Both the position numbers and the translations under genes were made by a program. The notes under the pieces are model-generated. The model did no database searches. It was not told the origin of the DNA and was given only the letters and a program-made list of their open reading frames with translations. A stretch of DNA of 64,000 nucleotides from Hominimerdicola alba (GTDB taxonomy: Bacteria; Bacillota; Clostridia; Oscillospirales; Ruminococcaceae): contig NZ_FOKQ01000017.1 of NCBI RefSeq assembly GCF_900112155.1, positions 1 through 64,000 of the forward strand, given 5' to 3'. Positions 51,208 to 59,826 of the stretch are shown piece by piece; the stretch's first letter is position 1, and each line of letters opens with the position of its first letter.

Positions 51208-52188
51208 TTACTTCTCAAACTCAGGATAAGCTCCGAGTATTTTTCTGACCTCTCTCAGATAACCTTCTCTTACTCTTTCAGGAGACAGCAGCTCGATACC
51301 GTCCCCGTAGCTCAATGCCCACAGAAAGAATCTACGGTTTACACCGACATGAACTGTCATGATAACGCTCTCGTCCTTTTTGGAGTATGGGGAAATCGAA
51401 GCATAGTCACCAAAATGTTCAAGCATATCGTCAAGCAGAAACCGCTTTACTCTGAGCTTTACATATTCAAAGTATTCCGGCTCAAACATATCGGTCACAA
51501 AGCCCTCAGCCTTCTGTTCTTTCGGCAGACGTGTACGGGATACTTCACCGCCCTCAATATACCTCATACGGTCAACACGATAGATACGCCAACGCTCCTC
51601 AGCTTCATTATAGCATTTTAGGTAGATACGCTCCTTGAAGTAGATGACCTTAACAGGCAGGAGTTCACGCTTCTTCTTATAATACTTCATACACTTGTCG
51701 GTATCATATTTGCCGTACTCAAAATTGATTTTCCGGCGGTCAGCAATCAGGCGATGTATCAAGTCCAAGTTCTCAAGCAGATCGAGTGACGGTGAACATC
51801 TCTCATTGAGCGTGATCCTGCTGATGAGCTGCCTGATCTCCGCATCGGAACACATACCCTCAAACTTCTTTATCAGCTTTTTCTTCTGAGATGCTGTCAG
51901 AAACTTATTGATAGATACCGAATCAACAAGGAAACGTATCTCGTTAAAGGAGAATCCCTTGTCTATCAGAGCATAGTAAGCCGTGTTATGCTCACGGCTA
52001 TATTTGACAATATGATTTCCTGCACTGGTGAGCCGATCAAGGTCACGGCGTATGGTCACATCATTCACCCTTGTCAGGTTGCAGGCATGAGCAAGATGTT
52101 CCTGTATCTCCTTGATGGATACTGCCTTGTTCTCATCGGTATATCTTGACAGATAGTCGAGTATATAAATAATTCTTTCCTGATCCAC
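51208..52188 (-). CDS. HTH-WYL transcriptional regulator
   Basis: 326 residues. The GTG at 52188 has GGAGGTGG nine bases upstream and is preferred to the GTG at 52197. The N-terminal winged helix is IYILDYLSRYTDENKAVSIKEI...VTIRRDLDRL. The WYL domain at ~150-240 shows FEYGKYD, LLPVKVIYFKERIYLKCYN and RIYRVDRMRYIE. The C-terminal WCX part holds VHVGVNRRFFLWALSYG. WYL regulators sense nucleotides or single-stranded DNA and often control defence or element genes. Confidence 0.85.
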   Translation of the reverse strand: MDQERIIYILDYLSRYTDENKAVSIKEIQEHLAHACNLTRVNDVTIRRDLDRLTSAGNHIVKYSREHNTAYYALIDKGFSFNEIRFLVDSVSINKFLTASQKKKLIKKFEGMCSDAEIRQLISRITLNERCSPSLDLLENLDLIHRLIADRRKINFEYGKYDTDKCMKYYKKKRELLPVKVIYFKERIYLKCYNEAEERWRIYRVDRMRYIEGGEVSRTRLPKEQKAEGFVTDMFEPEYFEYVKLRVKRFLLDDMLEHFGDYASISPYSKKDESVIMTVHVGVNRRFFLWALSYGDGIELLSPERVREGYLREVRKILGAYPEFEK

Positions 52189-52197
52189 TGAAACCAC

Positions 52198-52709
52198 CTC
52201 CGCATATAATCAAATGCCCCGTCCTGAATGTATGTCAGAACAGGGTGAATATCGACCGCAGACCTCGCTCCTCTGGATACACAGAGCGGCGAGGTTTCTT
52301 CATTATTATTTTATCATATCGGACGGGGTTCATCAATCAGATTCGGAATAAAGCATTACTATGTTCGGAAAGTAGTAGCATACGCCTTTATAATTGTAAA
52401 CTTTCCGTGAACTTTTGCGTTTTTCTTTCCCGAAAATATCTTTTTCTTATTAGGTAAGTGAGGGGGCATTGCAGCCGAAGTCGCACAGCTCCAATTCCTC
52501 TAACAGAGAGAAGAAACCTAACAGAGCCGTAGGCTCATATTGACTTTGCCCCGACAGGGGCAAATCAAAGTTCGCAAGCACGGCATCTCCGCATTACAAT
52601 TTTGAGAATTGAATACGGCGATGCACAGCTTGTCAGAGGGCTCTGCCCCTAAAACCCCGTAAAGAAAGGAGAGATAAAAATCGACAAATCAGAGAAGCAT
52701 ATTCGATAT
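52198..52709. other. Gap upstream of the mobilization genes, possible oriT
   Basis: It contains the inverted copy of TACCTAATRAGAAA-N6-TTTTCGGGAAAGA (52417-52455), joined to ATTAGGTAAGTGAGGGGGC (~52449-52467). GGTAAGTG resembles nick regions of some MOB families. The hairpin GCCCCGACAGGGGC (~52548-52561) and ACCTCGC / GCGAGGT (~52265-52295) are also present. No gene is seen. Confidence 0.4.
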
Positions 52710-53024
52710 ATGCAGATACGCTTAACGCAGGAGGAGTACGAAGCTATCGAGAGAAAGTTTCGCAACAGCGGACTGAGGTCACGAAGCGAGTTTATCAGGG
52801 CGATGATCTTTGAGGGATATATCATTCATATCAGCGAGGACGAACTGAAGAAACTCAACAGACTTATCAGCAATATCGCAAGCAACATCAATCAGGTAGC
52901 TGTCAGAGTAAACAGCACCAACCACATCTATGCCGAGGACATTGCTGAGATCAAGGAGGGACAGGATAAGATTTGGCAACAACTAAGATTTTTCCAATCA
53001 AAGTTTCTGTCTCTGACGCATTAG
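52710..53024 (+). CDS. mobC: MobC-like relaxosome protein
   Basis: 104 residues from the ATG at 52710. MQIRLTQEEYEAIERKFRNSGLRSRSEFIRAMIF is a ribbon-helix-helix. NRLISNIASNINQVAVRVNST...IYAEDIAEIKEGQDKIWQQL is the MobC signature. It helps the relaxase open the transfer origin. Strong AAAGGAGAGATAAAA lies 40 bases upstream, before in-frame ATA and ATC codons. A start on such a codon (52674 or 52680) would add ~10 residues. Confidence 0.82.
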   Translation: MQIRLTQEEYEAIERKFRNSGLRSRSEFIRAMIFEGYIIHISEDELKKLNRLISNIASNINQVAVRVNSTNHIYAEDIAEIKEGQDKIWQQLRFFQSKFLSLTH

Positions 53025-54376
53025 CCTACATCGCTAACCCCGAAAAGACGGATAACGGCAGACTCATTTTCACATCGGGTTGCAGCTATAATCCGAGACA
53101 GGCAAGCAGAGATTTTGAAGCGATCCGAGCCAAAGGGACAGGTTTGAATACTGTTCTTGCCCAGCACTTCACAATGTCATTCAAGCCTGGTGAGATCATT
53201 CCTGAAAGAGCATTGGAGATCGGCAAGGAGTTATGCCAGAAATATCTCAAGGGCGAATATCAGTATTATCTTGCTGTTCACACCGACAAAGATCATATTC
53301 ATGTGCATTGTATTTTCAATAATGTGAGTATGTGGAACGGACGTACTTTCGAGACAAACGAGAACCGCAGATTTACGGAGAAAGACAGGTCATATCACAA
53401 GCTCCGTACACTTGCAGACGAGGTATGCAAGCGGCATCATCTTTCTGTTATTACACGTTCTGAACAGACCAAAGGTATGAGCCATTGGGAGTGGGATATG
53501 AACCGTCAGGGACTATCGTGGAAAGCCAAGCTGAAATACACGATAGATCAGGTTGTAAAAGCAAGCGAGGACTTTGATGATTTTCTCAGGAAGTGTGCCG
53601 AGTACGGTGTGCTTGTCGAGTATAATCCCGACCACAAGATCGATCTGAAATTTATGCTTGCAGAGCAGAAAGAACACAATCCGAGAGCCAAAATGACACG
53701 CGCCCGGACACTCGGCTGGTTCTATGAGACACGGCAGATCAAAGACCGCATTGCTCAGTATCATGGAGTTATGATCTACACGCCGAGAACAAAGGTCAGA
53801 GTTCTCACCAAGAAGCCACCAAACAAGTTTGTTCAGGACGCTATCGACCGTGGCAATATGAAGCTCGCCAGTATCGCAAAGAACGTGATCGCTGAGTATG
53901 GCGTAGAGCCTGAGCAGATACCTACTGCGGCCCTGTCGGAATACGCAAACAGCCGTCAGTTACTCTCCGACCTGAACAACATGAATACCGAGATAGACGA
54001 TCTAAAATTCAAGCTCAAAGTTCTGCGGAAATACCGCAAGCTGAAAGTGTACGCCGAGGAGGTGAAAAAACTCAGCGGAAGTGCTGCGAGAAAGTACCGC
54101 CAAAACAACAGCGATGAGCTTTCCGAATACGGGCAAATCCGTTCTAAGGTATTGGAGCTTTACCCATCGGGACATATCCCGACCGTGGAGAATCTGGAGC
54201 AAAAAATAAACGCCCTTATACAAGAGCGTTCAGAGAAAGATTTGCAGTTTCGTGAAGCGGATAAGCGGGCGCGTGATCTTGCTGACGCACAGCGTACTAT
54301 TGAGGAATTTCTCAGGCAGGAACGCAACGAACAGCAGCAAGACCGCAAGCGTAAAAAGAATGGGGATTTGGAGTGA
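52973..54376 (+). CDS. Relaxase/mobilization nuclease
   Basis: 467 residues with a TTG start at 52973 inside the mobC end (52-bp overlap). The N-terminal MATTKIFPIKVSVSDALAYI and the HTDKDHIHVHCIFNNV block (three His, metal site) define the nicking domain. A catalytic Tyr is likely in the N-terminal 30 residues or the CSYNP segment. The C-terminal half is helical and basic (DLNNMNTEIDDLKFKLKVLR). It nicks the transfer origin and leads the strand into a recipient. Confidence 0.9.
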   Translation: MATTKIFPIKVSVSDALAYIANPEKTDNGRLIFTSGCSYNPRQASRDFEAIRAKGTGLNTVLAQHFTMSFKPGEIIPERALEIGKELCQKYLKGEYQYYLAVHTDKDHIHVHCIFNNVSMWNGRTFETNENRRFTEKDRSYHKLRTLADEVCKRHHLSVITRSEQTKGMSHWEWDMNRQGLSWKAKLKYTIDQVVKASEDFDDFLRKCAEYGVLVEYNPDHKIDLKFMLAEQKEHNPRAKMTRARTLGWFYETRQIKDRIAQYHGVMIYTPRTKVRVLTKKPPNKFVQDAIDRGNMKLASIAKNVIAEYGVEPEQIPTAALSEYANSRQLLSDLNNMNTEIDDLKFKLKVLRKYRKLKVYAEEVKKLSGSAARKYRQNNSDELSEYGQIRSKVLELYPSGHIPTVENLEQKINALIQERSEKDLQFREADKRARDLADAQRTIEEFLRQERNEQQQDRKRKKNGDLE

Positions 54377-54751
54377 TTATTTCTTTTTCACCCACCAGCC
54401 ATTTCCGTCAAAATAACCGTGTTGTTCCATGAATGGAGCGAGAACCGAAATATAACCTTTTTCCGGAATCGTTATTCCCTCATCACGAAGATAGCTGAAG
54501 ATGATTTCTTGCAATTCGTCCATTAAGGCAAACCAAGCATCAGTCTGTTCGCAGGCGTAGGTATAGGCGGTAGTACCTTCCTCATAGTCGTATTCATTAT
54601 CTTCAATCCACCACGCTTTGTTATGTACGGCAGCATACGCATCTATTATGCTTTGTTTGTCAGTATGCTCAGAGAGCCATTTACGAATGTCATCGACACT
54701 CAAATCAGGGAGAGGTTCACTACCCATAATGAAATAATCTTGAATACTCAT
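54377..54751 (-). CDS. Hypothetical acidic protein
   Basis: 124 residues, acidic and aromatic-rich. The blocks are DIRKWLSEHTDKQSIIDAYAAV, AYTYACEQTDAWFALMDELQ and HGYFDGNGWWVKK. No known motif or signal. It lies 14 bases after the 188-residue gene, on the strand opposite to the relaxase. Composition is more AT-rich than the flanking mobilization genes, so it may be cargo. Confidence 0.5.
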   Translation of the reverse strand: MSIQDYFIMGSEPLPDLSVDDIRKWLSEHTDKQSIIDAYAAVHNKAWWIEDNEYDYEEGTTAYTYACEQTDAWFALMDELQEIIFSYLRDEGITIPEKGYISVLAPFMEQHGYFDGNGWWVKKK

Positions 54752-54765
54752 TGCACCCTCCGAAT

Positions 54766-55332
54766 CTATTTATGTGATTGTTCGCAAATCAGATTTCCAT
54801 TATAATCAATCTCATAATAATTATCCTCAAAGTCATAAAGGCATACACGATCTTCAAGCAACCGAAAAGCCTGTTTATTGTTTGGTGATACGAAAATATC
54901 TCTACCTGAAAAGCCCCACTTTTTATTGAAATCTTTATCATATCGTGCTACTTCAAGCTCACCATGAATAAAGTATCCGTCAGGTGTACTATACAGACCA
55001 AAGGCACATCCATACAAATCGGTATCATAGGTTGCTACTACTGTTCTATTATGAAGATTAAGTATAACAACTCGATTATCCTGAACTACGGTCAGAACCT
55101 CATCATCAAGAACGGCACAGTCATCAGGATATGATTGACCTGAACCTACTAAAGCAATCTTGTATTTGTCATAATACAGATTTACGGATAAGGACAGCAC
55201 TCTATAAAAGTCCTGAGCAGTATATCCGTCAACATTCAAAATAAGATCATATTCACTATGATCGGGGCTTTTGAAATCAAAGTTGTCATCTAATGTGACC
55301 TCAACAGCACATCTATTATTTGTAAGTTTCAT
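54766..55332 (-). CDS. Hypothetical beta-propeller-like protein
   Basis: 188 residues of strand-turn pattern. DEVLTVVQDNRVVILNLHNRTVVATYDTDLYGCAFGLYSTPDGYFIHGELEVARYD resembles two or three propeller blades. The ATG overlaps the previous stop by four bases (ATGA), so it is coupled to the zinc-ribbon gene. No catalytic residues are recognised. Possibly element cargo or a sensor, which is open. Confidence 0.5.
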   Translation of the reverse strand: MKLTNNRCAVEVTLDDNFDFKSPDHSEYDLILNVDGYTAQDFYRVLSLSVNLYYDKYKIALVGSGQSYPDDCAVLDDEVLTVVQDNRVVILNLHNRTVVATYDTDLYGCAFGLYSTPDGYFIHGELEVARYDKDFNKKWGFSGRDIFVSPNNKQAFRLLEDRVCLYDFEDNYYEIDYNGNLICEQSHK

Positions 55333-55757
55333 TGTTTATTCCCATTGTGTTTTTCTTTGTATTCCTCCAAAGCCGTGAGTAACAGCTTATTCACGCTCAT
55401 ACCCTGAGACTCTGCATAAGCCTTGATCTTCTCACGCTCTCCTTTCGGCACGTTGACACGGATATAATCGTAATGTCCTTTGAGGTATTCCGTGTTCGGA
55501 GCTGATTTCTTACGCTTCTTATTTGCGGTACACTCCTTGCAATACTTCTGCGAACCGGAAGTCACAGTATAGGTCTTACCGCAGATCGGACAAACCTGTT
55601 CGCTGCCGATCTTTACGGCATTGCCGGACTTCTTCTTCTCAGCGTATGCACGGTTACGGGCAGCCTGAGCCTTGTCACGGCAATAGATACAGTATTTTGC
55701 ACGGGTGTTGTTCGTCTCAAACTCCAAACCGCACATCTCGCATTTATGCTTAAACAA
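55329..55757 (-). CDS. Double zinc-ribbon protein with ribbon-helix-helix end
   Basis: 142 residues. The N-terminal CEMCGLEF...YCIYCRDKAQAARNRAYAEKK and the following CPICGKTY...YCKECTANKK are two zinc ribbons. The C-terminal DYIRVNVPKGEREKIKAYAESQGMSVNKLLLTALEEY is a ribbon-helix-helix DNA-binding domain. It is transcribed away from the ssb operon, from a promoter that overlaps the ssb promoter, and may bind the repeated operator there. Confidence 0.7.
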   Translation of the reverse strand: MFKHKCEMCGLEFETNNTRAKYCIYCRDKAQAARNRAYAEKKKSGNAVKIGSEQVCPICGKTYTVTSGSQKYCKECTANKKRKKSAPNTEYLKGHYDYIRVNVPKGEREKIKAYAESQGMSVNKLLLTALEEYKEKHNGNKQ

Positions 55758-55802
55758 GAGTATTCCCCCTTAATTTCGGTCTTTCCTCTATTCTATCAAA
55801 AG

Positions 55803-55825
55803 TTGGGTGCAAAGTCAAGTATAAT
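55803..55825 (+). repeat. Operator-like repeat, copy 1
   Basis: TTGGGTGCAAAGTCAAGTATAAT. It differs from copy 2 (55925) at two of 23 positions. Confidence 0.7.
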
Positions 55826-55911
55826 CCGAAATTTATACAAATCACACTGGGGAAAATCAAAAATCGGGGTGCTGATTGCTGCGCTCCTACAAAGATTCCA
55901 AAATAAAGAAA

Positions 55912-55940
55912 ATTATACTTGACATTGGGTGTAAAGACAA
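55912..55940 (-). promoter_or_regulatory. Promoter of the zinc-ribbon/RHH gene
   Basis: On the minus strand, TTGTCT (55935-55940), 17 bp, TATAAT (55912-55917). It overlaps the plus promoter of the ssb operon. Confidence 0.65.
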
Positions 55941-55947
55941 GTATAAT
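55919..55947 (+). promoter_or_regulatory. Promoter of the ssb-parA-parB operon
   Basis: TTGACA (55919-55924), 17 bp, TATAAT (55942-55947). The spacer and -10 are the repeat copy 2. Confidence 0.82.
55925..55947 (+). repeat. Operator-like repeat, copy 2
   Basis: TTGGGTGTAAAGACAAGTATAAT, lying between the -35 and the end of the -10 of the ssb promoter. Confidence 0.7.
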
Positions 55948-56000
55948 AAAAGCACAACAGAAACACAGAAACCCGAAACCACGAAAGGAAGGTAAATCCT

Positions 56001-56390
56001 ATGTTAAACAAGTTCATGGTAGCCGGCAGACTGACTGCCGATCCCGAAATTCAGACCAAAGGCGAGAGCCGTCTTTGCAAGTTCACCATTGCCTGCGACC
56101 GCCCGAAGCGTAAGGGCGAGGAGAATCCCGAAACCGACTTCTTTACCTGCACAGCCTGGAACCGCAACGCAGATGTGATCGTCGATTGGTTCGGCAAGGG
56201 CGATATGGTCACACTCGTCGGAGCAGTCCACATCAACCGCTATGAAAAGGACGGTCAGAAGCGTTCTTCCACCGAGGTAAAAGTTGAGGAAATCCACTTC
56301 AACGGCGGTAAGAAGCGTGAGAACACCGCAACGACCGCCAACAGCTATGAAAATCCCTACGCAGGAACAGAGGACGATCCGCTGTTCTAA
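56001..56390 (+). CDS. ssb: Single-stranded DNA-binding protein
   Basis: 129 residues. The OB fold begins [20 protein letters not shown], continues [10 protein letters not shown] and [22 protein letters not shown], and ends in a short acidic tail with tip DDPLF that recruits partner proteins. It is first in the element's maintenance operon. AAAGGAAGG precedes the ATG. Confidence 0.92.
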   Translation: MLNKFMVAGRLTADPEIQTKGESRLCKFTIACDRPKRKGEENPETDFFTCTAWNRNADVIVDWFGKGDMVTLVGAVHINRYEKDGQKRSSTEVKVEEIHFNGGKKRENTATTANSYENPYAGTEDDPLF

Positions 56391-56416
56391 CCTATAATCA
56401 CAAGGAGGATACGAAA

Positions 56417-57199
56417 ATGGACACTACTATTATCGCAATCAGCAATCAGAAAGGCGGTGTCGGCAAGTCCACCACCGCATATAACCTCGGAGCTTGCCTT
56501 GCTCTGAACCACGGAAAGAAGGTTCTGCTTGTGGACTTCGATCCGCAGGCAAACCTCTCCGAGTACCTGAAATATGAGCCGAACGGCAATCCGACCATGA
56601 CACAGCTTATCATGTCATTCTACGCAGGAACGCCCTTGACAGCGGAAACTGCTCAGAAGACGATCCGTCACAGCGATACAGCAGGAGTGGACTACATTCC
56701 CTCCGACATCAACCTCGCAAATGCGGAAACGCTCATGGTCACGATGATCTCTAAGGAGCATATTCTACGCAGAATACTCACGGAAGACCTGATCGTAGGT
56801 TATGACTTCGTGCTGATCGACTGCCTGCCGTCCCTGGGAACGCTCCTTATCAATGCCCTTACCGCTGCGGACAGGGTGCTGATACCCGTACAGACACAGA
56901 AGTTCAGTATGGACGGCTTGCAGTCCCTTGAAGCTCTCACTCAGCTCGTCAAGGCAAATACCAACCCGAAGCTGAACCTCATCGGAGTGCTGCCGACAAT
57001 GGTTGACCGCACAAAGGTCAGCAGGACGGCGATTGATACACTCAACGAAAAGTACGGCGAAATGCTGTTCAGGACAAGCATCAGCAAGTCTATCGAAGCT
57101 GCCAAAAGCTCCGAAAACGGCACACCGCTTTGTCTCACAGGTCACAAGTTAGGTCAGGAATATGATGAATTAGCTCAGGAGGTGCTTTCAAGATGTTAA
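56417..57199 (+). CDS. parA: ParA-family partition ATPase
   Basis: 260 residues. The deviant Walker A motif is [17 protein letters not shown], Walker A' is [16 protein letters not shown] and Walker B is [11 protein letters not shown]. It moves or positions DNA by an ATP cycle on the nucleoid together with ParB. AAGGAGG precedes the ATG. parB lies 559 bases later, after two small genes. Confidence 0.92.
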   Translation: MDTTIIAISNQKGGVGKSTTAYNLGACLALNHGKKVLLVDFDPQANLSEYLKYEPNGNPTMTQLIMSFYAGTPLTAETAQKTIRHSDTAGVDYIPSDINLANAETLMVTMISKEHILRRILTEDLIVGYDFVLIDCLPSLGTLLINALTAADRVLIPVQTQKFSMDGLQSLEALTQLVKANTNPKLNLIGVLPTMVDRTKVSRTAIDTLNEKYGEMLFRTSISKSIEAAKSSENGTPLCLTGHKLGQEYDELAQEVLSRC

Positions 57200-57420
57200 G
57201 AATGTCAGAACTCGCAATGAATCCGAACCGCAAGGTCACTACCGTATGCTACGGCAAGAAGCAGGAGTGGGACGACCGTGAAGAAGCATCAGCATACTTC
57301 CTTGAAGCGATGATGAACAGCGACGGCGCAGAGCATGACCGCTATTCGGGCATCTACATTCAGCTTCAGAACGGACTGAGCTACTGCACCGATGAAGATG
57401 ATGAGGAGGACGAGTCATGA
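57193..57420 (+). CDS. Small hypothetical protein between parA and parB (1)
   Basis: 75 residues. The start at 57193 overlaps the parA stop and has GGAGG ten bases upstream. An ATG at 57202 is possible. [40 protein letters not shown] is conserved in style among element proteins of this kind. The C-terminus is very acidic (DEDDEEDES). Function unknown. Confidence 0.6.
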   Translation: MLRMSELAMNPNRKVTTVCYGKKQEWDDREEASAYFLEAMMNSDGAEHDRYSGIYIQLQNGLSYCTDEDDEEDES

Positions 57421-57761
57421 AACCCTTTGATACCGACAAGATACCGTGGCTGTTCACTCCCCACGATGACGGTGAGTTAGACGAGTATTTCAGCTCAGAC
57501 CACAGCAAAATCATAGCAGAGACTTCACGGGAAGTGATCGCCAGTCTTTCCGAGAGCCGTGACAGGCTCTCAGGAAAGCTCTGCTACACCTTCAATTATA
57601 ATCAGCGCAGATACAGAAACACGCTCCTGAGATTTGCGGATATGATCGTCCGTGCAGATGTTACGGCGAAAAAGCTGAAAAGCCGTATCATGGAGCTTGA
57701 TATTGAGAACCGTGAGCTTCGCAAACAGCTTGCGGATATGGAAAGGAAGATGAAACGATGA
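57417..57761 (+). CDS. Coiled-coil protein between parA and parB (2)
   Basis: 114 residues, coupled to both neighbours by ATGA overlaps. The last ~50 residues (FADMIVRADVTAKKLKSRIMELDIENRELRKQLADMERKM) are a strong coiled coil. The first half is polar with DDGELDEYFSSDHSKII. It may support oligomerisation in the partition complex. No family known to me. Confidence 0.6.
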   Translation: MKPFDTDKIPWLFTPHDDGELDEYFSSDHSKIIAETSREVIASLSESRDRLSGKLCYTFNYNQRRYRNTLLRFADMIVRADVTAKKLKSRIMELDIENRELRKQLADMERKMKR

Positions 57762-58708
57762 ATACACCGCAGTTTGACCTGAGTGCTATGCTCTCCACAC
57801 CACAGCAGACCGCTGTACAGCAGATACCGTGCGATCAGCTCAAGCCGTACCACAACCACAAGTTTGAGCTGTACTCCGGCGAGAGACTTGAAGATATGGT
57901 AGCCAGCATCAAGGAGAATGGTGTGCTGTCTCCGATCATCGTTCAGCCGGACGGTGACGGATACGAAATCCTCATCGGTCATAACCGCTGGAATGCTTCT
58001 AAAATCGCAGGACTTCCGACTGTTCCGGCGATCATCAAGGCAGGACTTACCGAGGACGAAGCCGAAATGTATGTCATTGAGTCGAATGTTATGCAGAGAG
58101 GCTTTGAAAACCTCAGAATATCGGAACAGGCTGCCGCTGTTGCACTCAGACACAGCGAAATGTTCTCTCAGGGCAAGCGAAATGACATTCTCAGAGAGCT
58201 TGCACACCTTGAAAATCCGTCAGCCGAACCCGACAGCTCAACTTTGAACCCAGTGGGTTCAAAGTTAGACACGAGCGAGAGCGTCGGCAAGGAGTATGGT
58301 GTCAGCAAAGGTTCAGTAGTAAGGCTTATTCGTATCAATAAGCTCATTGATGAGCTGAAAGCACTTGTAGACAGCGGAGAGCTTTCTATTCGTGCAGGCG
58401 TGGAGCTTTCTTTCCTGTCCGAAGATACGCAGGCTGTTGTCGCTGAATGTACCGAGGACTGTAAGATCGACATGAAAACAGCCAAAATGCTTCGTGCTTC
58501 TGCCGACAGCGAGGGCAACATCGACCGTGATACCGTTCACAGCATCGTTTACCATGATGATACCGAGCCGAAGCCTAAGCCCAAGAGCGTGAAGATCAGC
58601 AACGAAACCTACACCAAGTATTTCAGAAACGGTGAGAAGCCGAAAGAGATTACAGAAACTATTGAAAAGGCTCTTGAACTCTACTTTAAGAACATGGAGG
58701 ACAAATAA
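57758..58708 (+). CDS. parB: ParB/RepB-type partition protein
   Basis: 316 residues. The N-terminal ParB domain holds IPCDQLKPYHNHKFELYSGERLEDMVASI, the CTP-type motif GYEILIGHNRWNASKIAGL and ESNVMQRGFENLRISEQAAA. After a linker, KEYGVSKGSVVRLIRINKL is the helix-turn-helix that would read the centromere. The C-terminal part dimerises. The linker contains the 27-bp palindrome 58240-58266. The protein pairs with ParA upstream. Confidence 0.88.
   Translation: MNTPQFDLSAMLSTPQQTAVQQIPCDQLKPYHNHKFELYSGERLEDMVASIKENGVLSPIIVQPDGDGYEILIGHNRWNASKIAGLPTVPAIIKAGLTEDEAEMYVIESNVMQRGFENLRISEQAAAVALRHSEMFSQGKRNDILRELAHLENPSAEPDSSTLNPVGSKLDTSESVGKEYGVSKGSVVRLIRINKLIDELKALVDSGELSIRAGVELSFLSEDTQAVVAECTEDCKIDMKTAKMLRASADSEGNIDRDTVHSIVYHDDTEPKPKPKSVKISNETYTKYFRNGEKPKEITETIEKALELYFKNMEDK
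58240..58266. promoter_or_regulatory. Candidate partition (parS-like) site 1, inside parB
   Basis: AACTTTGAACCC, AGT, GGGTTCAAAGTT: two perfect 12-base arms. It matches 62493-62519 at 26 of 27 positions. It codes for a stretch of the ParB linker. Confidence 0.6.
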
Positions 58709-58709
58709 C

Positions 58710-59414
58710 ATGAAGAAGATTATCACAGCGGTATTCTGTACCGCACTTGCACTCAGCTCAGGGCTTACAGCCTATGCTGCCGAAGCTCTTGACCGTGACA
58801 CCGTTGAGTCAGCGATTTGGGAAGATCTCTGGAACGGCAAGGGCGATAACGGTCTTGATTATCCCGAAGCATCGTACAAGCACCACTTACTCGACAAGTG
58901 GCTTGACGAGAACTATGGCACAGGCGGACTGGACTGGTCCGACACGGGCGAGATCAAGCATGAATACCGCCGTTATTACCGTGGTCTGATCGACGGCTGG
59001 GACTTTGAGGACGATAACAACGGCGGTTGGACTATTGACACCGAGGATAATCATTACAGTTTCACGCTCCTGAACGGTAACTGGCAGATGATCGACAAAA
59101 ACGGCAATACCGTTGACAGCTTTCCGCCTTTCAGTACGCTGAAAGATACCGAACCCGAAGCAACAGGCGGATATGAGATACACGATGACGGCGAGGATTC
59201 ACCGAGAGTGATCGGAGAGGTCACAGCACGAACGGAAACGGCTTCTGAGGGCAGTTCTGCCGCAGAGGGTAATGATACCACTGTTAGTCCATCAGGCGGT
59301 TCTGAGGGCAATTCTGAGGGTTCTGGCGTTAATTCTCTTGCGATCATTGCAGGAGTGGCAGCTCTCGCAGGAGTCGGCGGTGCTGGCTACTATATCATGA
59401 AGAAACGGAAGTGA
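58710..59414 (+). CDS. Secreted, C-terminally anchored surface protein
   Basis: 234 residues from the ATG at 58710, which has GGAGGAC upstream and lies one base after the parB stop. Signal peptide ~1-24 (IITAVFCTALALSSGLTAYAAEA). A Trp/Asp-rich outer domain with AIWEDLWNGKGDNGLDYPE is followed by a Ser/Gly/Glu-rich spacer. A last helix (IIAGVAALAGVGGAGYYIM) ends in KKRK. There is no LPXTG. It may act in donor-recipient contact, as inferred from its place in the element. Confidence 0.65.
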   Translation: MKKIITAVFCTALALSSGLTAYAAEALDRDTVESAIWEDLWNGKGDNGLDYPEASYKHHLLDKWLDENYGTGGLDWSDTGEIKHEYRRYYRGLIDGWDFEDDNNGGWTIDTEDNHYSFTLLNGNWQMIDKNGNTVDSFPPFSTLKDTEPEATGGYEIHDDGEDSPRVIGEVTARTETASEGSSAAEGNDTTVSPSGGSEGNSEGSGVNSLAIIAGVAALAGVGGAGYYIMKKRK

Positions 59415-59418
59415 TGAT

Positions 59419-59826
59419 ATGATTTTTCACAGCAAACAGAAAGTCAACGGCGCTCCTGCGTGGGAAGTTGATACCGACACGCAGACAGTACGCCACCGCA
59501 ATCCAAAGACTGGCGAAACAGAGCGTTATGTGTTCCACACCGACCAGATCAGGTATTATCTGCATCACATTGAGGATAAGCGGCCCGATCTCTTGCAGGA
59601 GATCGTGAACAAGGGTGAGATTTATAAGCACCTGGACGAGCTTGATACTAAGGTCACGGACGCAGTAAACCGTCAGACTGACTTGCTTATGCAGTCGAGC
59701 CGTGACTATCAGGTTGCCGTTGAATCTGGCAATCTCAATGCCGTTGGCTCTATCGGAAATCTGCTCCGTATGCAGGCACAGCGAGCCGTTTATGATACCA
59801 TGATCTATCTTTGGAGGGACGAATAA
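59419..59826 (+). CDS. Hypothetical element protein
   Basis: 135 residues. AWEVDTDTQTVRHRNPKTGETERYVFHTDQIRYYL and a helical latter half (VTDAVNRQTDLLMQSSRDY) are seen. No signal peptide or motif. It starts 4 bases after the surface protein and its stop overlaps the next start by one base. It resembles conserved proteins of gut Firmicute elements, without a known role. Confidence 0.6.
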   Translation: MIFHSKQKVNGAPAWEVDTDTQTVRHRNPKTGETERYVFHTDQIRYYLHHIEDKRPDLLQEIVNKGEIYKHLDELDTKVTDAVNRQTDLLMQSSRDYQVAVESGNLNAVGSIGNLLRMQAQRAVYDTMIYLWRDE

